Shown here: positions 1 to 8,522 of the stretch, piece by piece
Layout: every line of letters begins with the position of its first letter
Numbering within the stretch: position 1 is the first letter of the stretch
DNA from: Nakamurella panacisegetis
GTDB taxonomy: Bacteria; Actinomycetota; Actinomycetes; Mycobacteriales; Nakamurellaceae
Direction of reading: 5' to 3'
NCBI RefSeq assembly: GCF_900104535.1
Contig: NZ_LT629710.1
Location: 1,488,001-1,552,000 of the forward strand
DNA length: 64,000 nt
Program-made: the position numbers and the translations under genes
The notes under the pieces: model-generated
What the model was told of the DNA's origin: nothing
What the model saw: only the letters and a program-made list of their open reading frames with translations
The model's database searches: none

Positions 1-300
1 GTCGCCGACGGCAGTGGCCACGTCGGTCGGGAGGGCGCCCGAGCCGAGCACCGTCTTGAACTTCGGCAGGGCACACAGCACCCAGGTGACCGACTCGACA
101 TCGTCATCGGGCAAGCGAATCTCGACCTTTCGGCCATGCCGCAGGCCGTGCAGTCGGCGAACCGTGCCCCACTCGTCACGGTCGGCCGCCAGGCCGAGCC
201 CGAGGTGGGATACGTGGCGGCCCGCACTCTCGCCGGCCCAGCGGTGTGCGGGCCGGTGACGGTCGGCGAAGCGGTTTCGGGTGATGGTCAGAACGGTCAT
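1..300 (-). CDS. Hypothetical protein, N-terminal part (runs off left edge)
   Basis: The reverse strand carries an uninterrupted frame of 100 codons from an ATG at 300 to the window edge, with GGAG seven bases upstream of the start. The protein begins MTVLTITRNRFADRHRPAH and continues with a basic segment and an acidic LPDDDVES motif. I do not recognise a family, and the C-terminus is outside the window. It lies on the same strand as, and 140 bp downstream of, the large ATPase gene ending at 441, so the two could be co-transcribed. Confidence 0.55.
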   Translation of the reverse strand, partial: MTVLTITRNRFADRHRPAHRWAGESAGRHVSHLGLGLAADRDEWGTVRRLHGLRHGRKVEIRLPDDDVESVTWVLCALPKFKTVLGSGALPTDVATAVGD

Positions 301-440
301 GCTGGGCTCCGGTGATCGGGGTGGACGTGCTCGGTTGACAGCACTGAGTCTTCCGATCCGGGCCGCGTCCGCGCAGGGTGCCGCCTGCCCGGTTCAGGGT
401 GGTGCCAGCACCACGGTCACGCCCCACCCGCGTCATCAGG

Positions 441-3068
441 TCAGGCCGGCAAGGTGCTCAGCAAGTCCCGCGCCCGCTGCTCCAGCGGCCCCGCGCCACA
501 GGCTCGAGACAGCGACAGCGCTTGTTCCACATCGTCTTTCATCCCCCGGACGGCCCCGCGGGCGACCAGGCACCGAGCCAACTCGAGGCGCGCGATCGAC
601 GGCCGCAGGATGTCGACCGCCTCGTCCAGGAGTTCAGGACGCTCACCCACCTCGGCGAGTACCCGGAGCGCACGGCCGAGCGTCCGCGGCGCCCCCCACT
701 GCCGGGCCAGATGCAACTCCGCCTCGGCGTGCCGGACGGCGGATCGGTCTCCCAGCCGATGGGCCGCCAGTGCCGCCTCGGACTGCCATGGGACCTGCGC
801 CGGGTTGACCCCGCCACCCGCCGTGAAGCGTTCTCCCGCCTCCAGCGCCAGCCGCAGAGCATCGGCGAACTCCCCGCGGATCCGGTGCAATCGAGCGGCC
901 ACGACGACCGCGAAGAACGTGAACGGGCGCCCGACCGGAGCGTCCAGTACCTCCGACCAGGCCAGGGTGTCGGCCGCCTGGTCGAGACGGCCGGTGTCGA
1001 TGCAGATGTTCGCCATGACCGAGGCGATGAACGACTTGTTCCGGAGCCCGAGGATCGCGGTGGACCACCGGGCGGTGCGCGCATCGTCGTAGGCCCCGGG
1101 CAGGTCGCCCTGCAGCAAGCGCGCCTGCGCCCGATAGGCGTAGGCGCCCGACGACGCCAGCAGGGACCCTTCGTCGCGCGAGCGTTCCACCGCTCGGTCC
1201 AGGTGGGCCAACCCTTCCGGACGGTCGGCCAGCAGCAGGACGTTGACGGCGATCGGAACCGGCCCCCGCCCCGGCTCGCCGGTCATCCTGACCCCGCCGA
1301 CGATGGCCCGTAGCGCCCGGTCGACGGCCTCGGGTTCGGCGCGGGAGGTTTGGTAGAGCGCCAGCACCCCGTCCAGCGATCGACCCCCGAATCCCTCGAC
1401 CGGTGGCCGGCGCAGCAGGTCGTGCAACTTCGCGGTCAGCCCGGGCAACGCCGGGTTGTTGACCGCGACCATCGCGATCCAGCTGTCCAGCGAGGTGCGG
1501 GAATCGGCGTAGGGGTCGTCCCCGCCCGGTCGGGGGTCCGGCAACGCGGCCTGCTCGCGACGGATCGCGGCCAGGGTCTCGTCGATGCGGCCGGTGAGCA
1601 GCAACGCCGCCACCAGGGTGCCGGTGAGCTCGATCCGGGGGATCGGCTCGGACATCGTCCGCAACGTCTGGGTCAGGTAGTCGACGGCGCTCGGCAGGTC
1701 GACCTGGAACGCCACCTGGGCCGCGGCCAGCAGCATCTCCTGGCGGCGGTCTTCCGGCACGTCAAGGGCCAGGCCGCGACGGAGGTAGCGCAACGCGCTC
1801 TCCGGCGACCCGCGGCGGACGGCCTCGGCGGCGGCCCGCGTCAGGACACCGGCCGGTGACGCCTCGAATGCGGCCGCGGGCACCGTTGACCCGGGCTGTG
1901 CTCCCGGCGCCGGCTCGGCGGGCGATTCGGACGCCGGAGCGGGCCCTGGCCCGGCCACGTAGTGTGCGGCAACGGTTTCCACTCCCGCATCGGCTCTGAC
2001 CAGCAGGCCAGCCGCCCGTTGGTGCAGGTCGGCCCGAAGGTCGACATCGATGTTCTCGTAGACCCCGGATCGCAGCAGCGGGTGGGCGAATTCGACCCCC
2101 GTCGCGAGAGATCCGAGCACCAGGCCGGTGCCGAGCAGAACGGTGAGGATCTGATCCAGATCCGGGATCTCGGTCAGTTCGGCCAGTTGGGCCCCGCGAA
2201 CCCCGTCACCCAGCACAGCCACCGCGTCAAGCACCCGGCGTTCGGACGGTCTCAGGGTGGCCAGTTGTTGCAGCACACGATGTTTGACCGCATTCCCCCC
2301 GATACGGGCGACCCGGACGGCGTTCGCCGCGACCGGTTCCATACCGGCGGCGAGCACCGCGGCCGCCAGTTCCCCGAGGAACAGGGGGTTCCCCACGGTC
2401 TCCCGGAAGCAGACCGCCGTGAACGCGGCGTCCGGGCGACGACCCAGCAGCATGGTCAACATGCGCTCCGATGCCGCGCGGCTCAGCGTCGGCGGCCGGA
2501 GCAACGCGACGTTCGGGCCGCTGAGGATCTCGTCCACCACCGGTTGGCGCAGCGGGCCGGCATCCGGTCTCGTGGCCAGCACGAGCAGGACCGGAAGCTC
2601 GGCGATCTTGGCGGCCAGATAGGCCAGGTACCGCAGACTGGGGACGTCCAGCCAGTGGCAGTCGTCGACCACGAGCACCAGTGGCCGCCCGCCGGCGATC
2701 CGGACGGTGACGTCGAACAACTCCTTCAACAACGCGAAGTCGCCGGTCCGGGCATCGTCCGGGCGGAGCGGATCGAGGATGGCCGGTCGGCCCGGCTGTC
2801 CGGCGAAGATCTGCCCGACGGCACCGAAGGACCGATCCATCGCCAGCTCCGTACCGCGAGCCTCCAGGAGCGGGGTACCACTGGTGGCGGCCAGATGTCG
2901 CAGGGCGGACACGACCGCGGTCTTCCCGATTCCCGGTGATCCCTGCACCACCGCGACCCGGCCCGCGCCCTGGTCGACGACCGCCAGCAGATCGGACAGC
3001 ACGGCGACTTCGGTCGCCCGCTCGATCAGGGCCGGTCCCGGATCGCCGGTCGACCGCGAATCGATCAT
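441..3068 (-). CDS. STAND/AAA-type ATPase, LuxR (MalT-like) family architecture without C-terminal HTH
   Basis: This 875-residue protein has a P-loop ATPase domain at the N-terminus: Walker A GSPGIGKT at about 43-50 and Walker B VLVVDD at about 131-136. A long helical region follows that resembles the TPR-like arm of large LuxR/MalT regulators. Family members usually end in a LuxR helix-turn-helix of about 60 residues. Here the protein stops at DLLSTLPA, and the roughly 140 bases downstream show no HTH in any frame. It may act as a signalling ATPase without direct DNA binding, or be a truncated regulator. The ATG start lies just beyond a frame rich in ordinary coding bias; no strong SD is obvious. 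Confidence 0.85.
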   Translation of the reverse strand: MIDSRSTGDPGPALIERATEVAVLSDLLAVVDQGAGRVAVVQGSPGIGKTAVVSALRHLAATSGTPLLEARGTELAMDRSFGAVGQIFAGQPGRPAILDPLRPDDARTGDFALLKELFDVTVRIAGGRPLVLVVDDCHWLDVPSLRYLAYLAAKIAELPVLLVLATRPDAGPLRQPVVDEILSGPNVALLRPPTLSRAASERMLTMLLGRRPDAAFTAVCFRETVGNPLFLGELAAAVLAAGMEPVAANAVRVARIGGNAVKHRVLQQLATLRPSERRVLDAVAVLGDGVRGAQLAELTEIPDLDQILTVLLGTGLVLGSLATGVEFAHPLLRSGVYENIDVDLRADLHQRAAGLLVRADAGVETVAAHYVAGPGPAPASESPAEPAPGAQPGSTVPAAAFEASPAGVLTRAAAEAVRRGSPESALRYLRRGLALDVPEDRRQEMLLAAAQVAFQVDLPSAVDYLTQTLRTMSEPIPRIELTGTLVAALLLTGRIDETLAAIRREQAALPDPRPGGDDPYADSRTSLDSWIAMVAVNNPALPGLTAKLHDLLRRPPVEGFGGRSLDGVLALYQTSRAEPEAVDRALRAIVGGVRMTGEPGRGPVPIAVNVLLLADRPEGLAHLDRAVERSRDEGSLLASSGAYAYRAQARLLQGDLPGAYDDARTARWSTAILGLRNKSFIASVMANICIDTGRLDQAADTLAWSEVLDAPVGRPFTFFAVVVAARLHRIRGEFADALRLALEAGERFTAGGGVNPAQVPWQSEAALAAHRLGDRSAVRHAEAELHLARQWGAPRTLGRALRVLAEVGERPELLDEAVDILRPSIARLELARCLVARGAVRGMKDDVEQALSLSRACGAGPLEQRARDLLSTLPA

Positions 3069-3192
3069 TCCGGGAGCTTACGCAAGGGTCGTCGGCCGGG
3101 ACCTCGCGCGCCGGCTCCGGTTTGCGGTCCGGCTGCATGCGGACGTCATGGTGGTGCCCCGACGGGCCGGGGCGGTGGGTGGCGGCCGCCTG

Positions 3193-3666
3193 CTACCCAC
3201 GGAACCGGCGCAGGAGCCGGCGAATGACCGGGCCGGCGGCCAGTCCGGTCCCGACGGCCGAGATGGTGCTGATCCCGAGGTCGATCGAAACGCGCCCCTC
3301 CTCGGCCCAGTACACGTCCTCCAGACCCAGCAGCAGGGCGAACTCGTCGACGATCAGGGCCAGCCCGGCGCCGTAGGCGAGCGGGATGGTCGCGTGCGGC
3401 CGGCGGAGGTTGCCACGCACCGCCGTCGCCCCGACGCCGGCCAGAAGGCTGATCCCCCAGAGGTAGTGATGGATATGAGTGCCCCCGATGGACACGTTGC
3501 GGAAGGGACCGCGCCCGTTCTTGATGCTGTACGTGATGCCTCGCACCGCGGCGAACGTCGCCGTGAAGCTGGACCACCCGAGCAGCACACCCCGTCGCGC
3601 CGGGTTGAGCTCCTCCCGGAAGGCGGCCTGCACCTCTTCCGCGGCTTCGGTGATCTTCGCTGTCAT
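3193..3666 (-). CDS. Integral membrane protein of unknown function
   Basis: The frame gives about 157 residues from the ATG at 3666, preceded by GAGG. An upstream in-frame ATG at 3753 would add 29 residues read through a tandem repeat, so I prefer the shorter form. The protein has a short amphipathic N-terminus (MTAKITEAAEEVQAA), then several hydrophobic segments around GVLLGWSSFTATFAAV, LWGISLLAGVGATAV, ATIPLAYGAGLALIV and STISAVGTGLAAG. A conserved-looking GGTHIHHYLWG motif sits between the first two. It resembles actinobacterial membrane proteins without assigned function. It follows the large ATPase gene on the same strand. Confidence 0.75.
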   Translation of the reverse strand: MTAKITEAAEEVQAAFREELNPARRGVLLGWSSFTATFAAVRGITYSIKNGRGPFRNVSIGGTHIHHYLWGISLLAGVGATAVRGNLRRPHATIPLAYGAGLALIVDEFALLLGLEDVYWAEEGRVSIDLGISTISAVGTGLAAGPVIRRLLRRFRG

Positions 3667-3724
3667 GTCCTCACAGTAGATCCGACGGGTCGCGGGTCGC
3701 CCGAGCGGCAATCTGGTCGAGTGC

Positions 3725-3772
3725 GCCGCGTCGCCATCAGGCCGCGTCGCCATCAGGCCGCGTCGCCATCAG
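3725..3772. repeat. Three perfect 16-bp tandem repeats
   Basis: The unit GCCGCGTCGCCATCAG occurs three times head to tail without mismatch (3725-3740, 3741-3756, 3757-3772). The array lies between the membrane-protein gene on the minus strand and the PucR-like gene on the plus strand, so it sits in a divergent promoter region. It could be slippage DNA or a set of binding sites. Confidence 0.9.
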
Positions 3773-3897
3773 AAGGGAGCGAGTCTGATTCGATGGGTCC
3801 GTCGCCCCGACGCCCGCCCTGACCACGTTCCCCGACCGTGCCCGTCAAGACCCCGCTGTTCCTCGAGCTCGCCCTGCCCCCCCCGGAGCCGCCGTTC

Positions 3898-5094
3898 ATG
3901 TCCAGTCCCGACATCCCGCTCGACGCCATCGCCGCCGATGCCGCGCGCGAGGCCGGGGGCGTCGACGCCGGATTGCTCGGCGACTTCCTCCCGGTGCTGG
4001 TCAGAGCGGTGGGTACGGGAACCCGGTTGCGTCGGTCCGAGCTGGCCGGCTATCGGGACGCCGGACGCCAGGCCGCCGGCCAGGGCGTCGCCCTTCGGGC
4101 CCTGGTCGATCTGTACCTCTCGGCCGCATGGCGGCTCTGGCGACATCTGCCGCAGGTGGTGGACGCGGTCGCCGACCCCGCGGCCGTGGTCCTGGCCGGC
4201 GAGGTCATGTTGCGCGCGGCCGACGACGCGGTCGCCGTGGTGACCGAGGGATACCAATTGGCCCGACGGGATCTGGTGCGGGCCCAGGCGGCGGCGCGGC
4301 GCGAGTTCGTCGACGACCTGCTCCTGGGCGGCGCGCAGGCCCTGGCCGGACTGATGGACCGAGCCGCCCTGTTCGGGCTGGGTCTGGCTGCCCCCCACGC
4401 CGTGGTCGTGGTGCAGGCGGAGAAGCCGTTCACCGATTCGTCGCCGCTGACCAGGATCCTCGAGCGCTCCATTCAGGGCGCCCAGGCGGATGCCGACGCG
4501 TTGGTGACGACCAAGGACGGCGCCCTGGTGGTGATCTTCGCGGCGCCCGACCGGGCCGCCATCGACGAGGTCATCGCCGGGTTGACCGGCGCCCTCCCGG
4601 CGGTGTCGGCGAGCGGCGGGGTGAAGTTGCGGCGCACGGCCGCGGTCGGAGCCTGGCGGATCGGGGTGGGGCAGGCCCACCAAGGTCCGAGCGGGGTGCG
4701 TTTCTCGTTCGAACAGGCCCAGGAGGCACTCGAGTTGGGGCGGCGGCTCGGCGGACCGGACCGGGTGCACAACTCGGCCGACCTGCTGGTGCCGCGGGTC
4801 CTGGTGCGTGACGAGGCGGCGATGCGCGAGTTGGTGGCGGCCGCGCTCGGTCCGCTGTTGACGGCTCGGGGCGGCCCCGAACCGCTGCTGCAGACGCTCG
4901 AGGCGTACTTCGCCGCCGGCGGTAACGCCTCGCTCAGCGCCCGGTCGATGCACCTTTCGGTACGGGCACTGACCTACCGCCTGGAGAAGATCGCCGACCT
5001 CACCGGACGGGATCCGGCCGACCCGGTCGAGCGGTTCGAACTGCAGACCGCCGTGGTCGGGGCCAGATTGCTGGGTTGGCCGGAGAAGCGGTAG
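3898..5094 (+). CDS. PucR/CdaR-family transcriptional regulator
   Basis: The protein of about 398 residues has an N-terminal helical region, a central GGDEF-like/CdaR-type domain, and a C-terminal PucR-type HTH. The last is recognisable in TLEAYFAAGGNASLSARSM followed by HLSVRALTYRLEKIADLTG. Such regulators control catabolic or stress operons, and the C-terminal helix-turn-helix binds DNA. I chose the ATG at 3898 because GGAG lies nine bases upstream; a GTG at 3838 would add a proline-rich tail unlikely to fold. It is divergent from the membrane protein gene and precedes terC; the ligand is unknown. Confidence 0.85.
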   Translation: MSSPDIPLDAIAADAAREAGGVDAGLLGDFLPVLVRAVGTGTRLRRSELAGYRDAGRQAAGQGVALRALVDLYLSAAWRLWRHLPQVVDAVADPAAVVLAGEVMLRAADDAVAVVTEGYQLARRDLVRAQAAARREFVDDLLLGGAQALAGLMDRAALFGLGLAAPHAVVVVQAEKPFTDSSPLTRILERSIQGAQADADALVTTKDGALVVIFAAPDRAAIDEVIAGLTGALPAVSASGGVKLRRTAAVGAWRIGVGQAHQGPSGVRFSFEQAQEALELGRRLGGPDRVHNSADLLVPRVLVRDEAAMRELVAAALGPLLTARGGPEPLLQTLEAYFAAGGNASLSARSMHLSVRALTYRLEKIADLTGRDPADPVERFELQTAVVGARLLGWPEKR

Positions 5095-5302
5095 ACGCGC
5101 CTGCGGTCGGTGCCGGGGGACTGGGCCGGGAACGGCGGCGCCTGCATTCGCAATATTGCCGACACTCGGCAGTTTCAAGTGGCTTCATTGGCCTATTCTT
5201 GCCGTAGATGGGAACCTCGGATTGCCGCAAGCTGGGGTCATCGCAGCGGACATCACCGGTTCGCCGCAATCGACCTCATCCGCACCGACTCGAGGAGCAC
5301 TC

Positions 5303-6421
5303 GTGACCGTTCCCCTCTGGGCCTGGGCCGCATTCGGCGCCGTGGTCCTCATCATGCTGGCGGTGGACCTGCTCGTCCACCGCGGCGCCCATGTCATCAA
5401 ATTCAAGGAAGCCGCAATCTGGAGTGCGGTCTGGGTGGGCTTGTCGCTGGCCTTCGCCGGCGTCATCTGGGCCACGCTCGGCAGTGACCCGGCCGTCGAC
5501 TTCACCACCGCATGGCTGCTCGAGAAGTCCCTGAGCGTGGACAACCTGTTCGTCTTCGCGCTGATCTTCGGGTACTTCAAGGTCCCCCGCGAGTATCAGC
5601 ACCGGGTGTTGTTCTTCGGTGTCATCGGCGCCCTGGTCTTCCGCGGCATCTTCCTGGCCGCCGGAGTGGCCATCGTTTCCACCTTCACCGCCGTGCTGTT
5701 CGTCTTCGGCGCCATCCTGATCTACAGCGCCATCAAGTTGCTCAAGGACGACGACGAGTCGATGGACCCCGGCAAGAGCCTGGCGGTGCGATTGCTCCGC
5801 AAGGTGGTCCCGGTTCGCGACGAGTACGCCGGAACCAAGTTCTTCGTGAAGGAAGCCGGCAAGCGCATCGCCACCCCGCTGCTCGCCGTGGTGGTGGCGA
5901 TCGAGGCGGCCGACCTGATCTTCGCCGTCGACAGCGTTCCGGCCGTCCTGGCGGTCAGCGACAACACCTTCATCATCTACTCCAGCAACGCATTTGCCAT
6001 CCTGGGCCTGCGGGCCCTGTACTTCCTGCTGGCCGGCATGCTGAAGAAGTTCCACCATCTCGGGAAGGGCCTGGCCTTCATTCTCGCCTTCATCGGGGTG
6101 AAGTTGTTCCTGCAGGCCGGACACAAGGTCATCTCGCAGTCCATCCCCGAGATCCCGTCGCTGGTCTCGCTGGGCGTCATCGTGGTCGCCCTGGCCGTCT
6201 CGATCTTCGCGTCGCTGAAGTTCCCGGCCGCCGAGGAGGACGAGGACGGCACCGAGTCGGTCCCGGCCGAGATCGATGACCCGACCGAGGCTCCGTCGAG
6301 CCGGTGCACTCACGAGCGGGTCGCCGCCGGGATCACCGCGGGCGGCGAGTCGATGGCCGATCACCCGCACTCCGATCGCGGCCCCGACCTCCGGAAGGAC
6401 CCGGAGAGCAGCGCCGTCTGA
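5303..6421 (+). CDS. TerC/Alx-family integral membrane protein
   Basis: The 372-residue membrane protein matches the TerC family implicated in tellurite resistance and manganese/metal export at the cytoplasmic membrane. Seen in sequence: repeated transmembrane helices, the family signature WLLEKSLSVDNLFVFALIF with its buried acidic and asparagine residues, and a second half with IEAADLIFAVDSVPAVLAV, the paired acidic motif expected for metal passage. The C-terminal 60 residues form an acidic cytoplasmic tail. The GTG start at 5303 has GAGGAG five bases upstream. I looked for a yybP-ykoY manganese riboswitch in the 208-base leader and saw none. A strong hairpin terminator follows. Confidence 0.9.
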   Translation: MTVPLWAWAAFGAVVLIMLAVDLLVHRGAHVIKFKEAAIWSAVWVGLSLAFAGVIWATLGSDPAVDFTTAWLLEKSLSVDNLFVFALIFGYFKVPREYQHRVLFFGVIGALVFRGIFLAAGVAIVSTFTAVLFVFGAILIYSAIKLLKDDDESMDPGKSLAVRLLRKVVPVRDEYAGTKFFVKEAGKRIATPLLAVVVAIEAADLIFAVDSVPAVLAVSDNTFIIYSSNAFAILGLRALYFLLAGMLKKFHHLGKGLAFILAFIGVKLFLQAGHKVISQSIPEIPSLVSLGVIVVALAVSIFASLKFPAAEEDEDGTESVPAEIDDPTEAPSSRCTHERVAAGITAGGESMADHPHSDRGPDLRKDPESSAV

Positions 6422-6450
6422 CCCGACGGCCGGCCTTCGAATCCCCTCGA

Positions 6451-6485
6451 CCCCCCACGCGAGAACTTCGCGTGGGGGGCGGTTT
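6451..6485 (+). terminator. Hairpin terminator after terC
   Basis: A perfect 12-bp stem (6451-6462 with 6468-6479, arm CCCCCCACGCGA) with a five-base loop lies 30 bases after the terC stop. Only a short mixed T-containing stretch follows, so it may act as a less canonical actinobacterial terminator. Confidence 0.75.
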
Positions 6486-6504
6486 CGGTTGGGCCCAATA
6501 GAGT

Positions 6505-7101
6505 ATGGGCATGGCGTGGGACACGGAACAGACCAGAAGCCGGTTGCGTGACGCCGCCGTGGTGGACTTCGCGGCCCATGGCTTCGCCGGGGCGACGACG
6601 GATCGGATAGCCAAGACCGCAGGAGTCAACAAGGAGAGGTTGTACGCCTACTTCGGCGACAAGGAGCGCTTGTGGTCGACGGTCATCACTGCGGAACTGG
6701 AGAGTCTGGCCGCGGCCGTACCCCTCACCGAGGAGTCATTGCGCGACATCGGGACGTTTGCCGGAGCGTTGTACGACTACCACGCGAGCCATCCGCATCT
6801 GGCCCGGCTGTTGCAGTGGGAGGAGCTGCGCGGGCAGCGCACCGCGCTTGACCCGCCGACGACGGCCCACTATCGCCGGAAGGTGGAGGTATTCGCCCGG
6901 GCGCAGCGAAGCGGCACGATCAATCCAGACGTGGACCCCGGGATGCTGATGTTCTCGCTGATCGCCTTGGCCGCCTGGTGGCAGACCGCTCCGCGGCTGG
7001 CCGAGATGATCACCGGGGCAACACCTTCCGCCCGGGAACACCAGCGACGTCGGGCGTTCGTGGCCGAAGCGGCCCGTCGATTGGGAGAGCCCAGCCACTG
7101 A
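6505..7101 (+). CDS. TetR-family transcriptional regulator
   Basis: The 198-residue protein has a TetR-type N-terminal HTH (FAAHGFAGATTDRIAKTAGV, then NKERLYAYFGDKERLW) and a C-terminal ligand-binding helical domain of usual length. The ATG at 6511 is an alternative start; TAGAGT at 6499-6504 could then be a -10 box for a leaderless message. The SDR gene starts 78 bp downstream on the same strand, and a perfect palindrome lies between them, so it probably represses the SDR gene and possibly itself. The ligand is unknown. Confidence 0.9.
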   Translation: MGMAWDTEQTRSRLRDAAVVDFAAHGFAGATTDRIAKTAGVNKERLYAYFGDKERLWSTVITAELESLAAAVPLTEESLRDIGTFAGALYDYHASHPHLARLLQWEELRGQRTALDPPTTAHYRRKVEVFARAQRSGTINPDVDPGMLMFSLIALAAWWQTAPRLAEMITGATPSAREHQRRRAFVAEAARRLGEPSH

Positions 7102-7134
7102 CCGAGGATCGGCACGGCGGCGCCGGCGCGCTAC

Positions 7135-7156
7135 ACTCCAACTATTCAGTTGGAGT
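7135..7156. promoter_or_regulatory. Palindromic operator, probable TetR binding site
   Basis: Two perfect 9-bp arms, ACTCCAACT (7135-7143) and AGTTGGAGT (7148-7156), are separated by ATTC. The site overlaps a possible -10 box TACACT (7132-7137) and lies 23 bases before the SDR start, where a bound repressor would block transcription. Assignment to the adjacent TetR protein is inferred from position. Confidence 0.7.
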
Positions 7157-7178
7157 TGAGCATGGATGGAGCAAGAGG

Positions 7179-7940
7179 ATGACGAGCCTGCCCGCTGAAC
7201 TGCCCGACGTCGATCACGCCTTCGGCCAGGAAGCTGTCGCCCTGGTGACGGGCGCGACGAGCGGAATCGGACTGGAAGTCGCCCGCCAGTTGATCGATCG
7301 CGGCCTCACGGTTCACATCGGTGCGCGCGATGTGCGAAAAGGTCGGTCGATCGCCAAGGAGTTGGGCGGGGCTGCCCATGCGCTCCAGCTGGACGTCACT
7401 GACGCCGAATCGATCGCCGCCGCCGCCCGGGAGCTGCCCACGCTGGACATCCTGGTCAACAATGCCGGCGTCAATCCCGGGAACGACGACATCACCGCGG
7501 CCGGCATCGAGCAGTTCCGGACGGCCTACGAGACCAATGTCTTCGGACTCGTCGCAGTCACCCAAGCAATGCTGCCGTTGCTGAATCGGTCAGCGCATCC
7601 CCGCATCGTCAACATTTCCAGCGGCACCGGCTCACTCACGTGGACCTCCGGCCCCAACCCGCAGTTCGACTGGGAATCCGTGAAAGGTGGAGGGCTGGCC
7701 TACCGCTCGTCCAAGACGGCCGTCAACGCTCTCACTCTGATGACGTCGCAGGCGCTGGGTGGGCGCTTCAAGGTCAACGCCCTGGCCCCGGGTCGTCGCC
7801 GAACAAACCTGGTTCCCGGGATCACGGGCGGCGGCGACCCGGCCGAGGCGGCCGCGGCCGCCGTCCGACTCGCCCTGCTACCGGAGGACGGGCCGACCGG
7901 AGGAATGTGGTCTTGGGACGGTTCGCTCGTCCCGTGGTGA
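7179..7940 (+). CDS. Short-chain dehydrogenase/reductase
   Basis: The 253-residue classical SDR has the NAD(P)-binding glycine motif TGATSGIG near residue 20, the NNAG motif (LVNNAGVNPG), and the catalytic serine and YxxxK pair (ISSGTGSLTW; YRSSK). It would oxidise or reduce a small alcohol or carbonyl in the cytoplasm; the substrate cannot be read from sequence. The ATG at 7179 has GGAG seven bases upstream. It sits behind the TetR gene and its presumed operator, the usual arrangement for a substrate-induced detoxifying enzyme. Confidence 0.9.
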   Translation: MTSLPAELPDVDHAFGQEAVALVTGATSGIGLEVARQLIDRGLTVHIGARDVRKGRSIAKELGGAAHALQLDVTDAESIAAAARELPTLDILVNNAGVNPGNDDITAAGIEQFRTAYETNVFGLVAVTQAMLPLLNRSAHPRIVNISSGTGSLTWTSGPNPQFDWESVKGGGLAYRSSKTAVNALTLMTSQALGGRFKVNALAPGRRRTNLVPGITGGGDPAEAAAAAVRLALLPEDGPTGGMWSWDGSLVPW

Positions 7941-8003
7941 AACGTCCTCACGTTCAACGACCACTTCGGCGTGCAGGGACCCAAACTCGGTCCCGGGCTG
8001 AGG

Positions 8004-8032
8004 TTCACGAGCCTGAGTTCATGGTCTAGACT
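8004..8032 (+). promoter_or_regulatory. Sigma-70-type promoter for the HxlR gene
   Basis: TTCACG (8004-8009), a 17-base spacer and TAGACT (8027-8032) match the housekeeping consensus at four of six positions in each box. The -10 box ends seven bases before the GTG at 8040, which predicts a leaderless transcript. Confidence 0.6.
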
Positions 8033-8039
8033 CTGGACC

Positions 8040-8465
8040 GTGAACGAGACGCTGTCGCAGGTGCTGTCCGTCGTCGGCGATCGCTGGGCTCTGCTGGCCG
8101 TCCGGGAGATCTCTTTGGGTCTCCGCCGTTTCGACGAGATCCAGGCCGCAACGGGCGCGCCCCGGCAGGTGCTCACGGACCGCCTGCAGCGCCTGGGCGG
8201 CGCCGGGATCCTCGAGACGAGGGCCTACCGGATTCCGGGTCAGCGGGCCCGGAACGAGTACATGCTGACCGAGGCCGGCGTCGACCTCATCCCCGTCCTG
8301 TCCGCTCTGTCCGATTGGGGAGAGAGACATCTCGGGTCGGATGTGAGCCCGGAGATCGTCTACCGACACAGCGGCTGCGGGGGCCGGGTCACCGCGACCC
8401 TGCAGTGCGAGTGCGGCGAACGAGCCGACCACCACCGCCGCCTGGTCGCGGAGGTCAATCGCTGA
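8040..8465 (+). CDS. HxlR-family winged-helix regulator
   Basis: The 141-residue protein is a typical HxlR winged helix: SVVGDRWALLAVREISLG, then RRFDEIQAATGAPRQVLTDR and LQRLGGAGILETRAY. The C-terminal part has two Cys clusters (HSGCGG; LQCECGE), which could bind metal or respond to redox change. The GTG at 8040 is preceded by a promoter-like pair and no Shine-Dalgarno sequence, so translation is probably leaderless. It lies between the SDR and a thioredoxin gene, which fits redox or aldehyde stress control. Confidence 0.85.
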   Translation: MNETLSQVLSVVGDRWALLAVREISLGLRRFDEIQAATGAPRQVLTDRLQRLGGAGILETRAYRIPGQRARNEYMLTEAGVDLIPVLSALSDWGERHLGSDVSPEIVYRHSGCGGRVTATLQCECGERADHHRRLVAEVNR

Positions 8466-8522
8466 CGGTGGCTTCGCCCCAAAGCCGCAACCCCTTGTCC
8501 CCACTCGATTCGAGGAGAACCC

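Noticed and set aside
5095-5302. Manganese (yybP-ykoY) riboswitch before terC
   Set aside because: The conserved helices and A-rich loops of the class are not visible.
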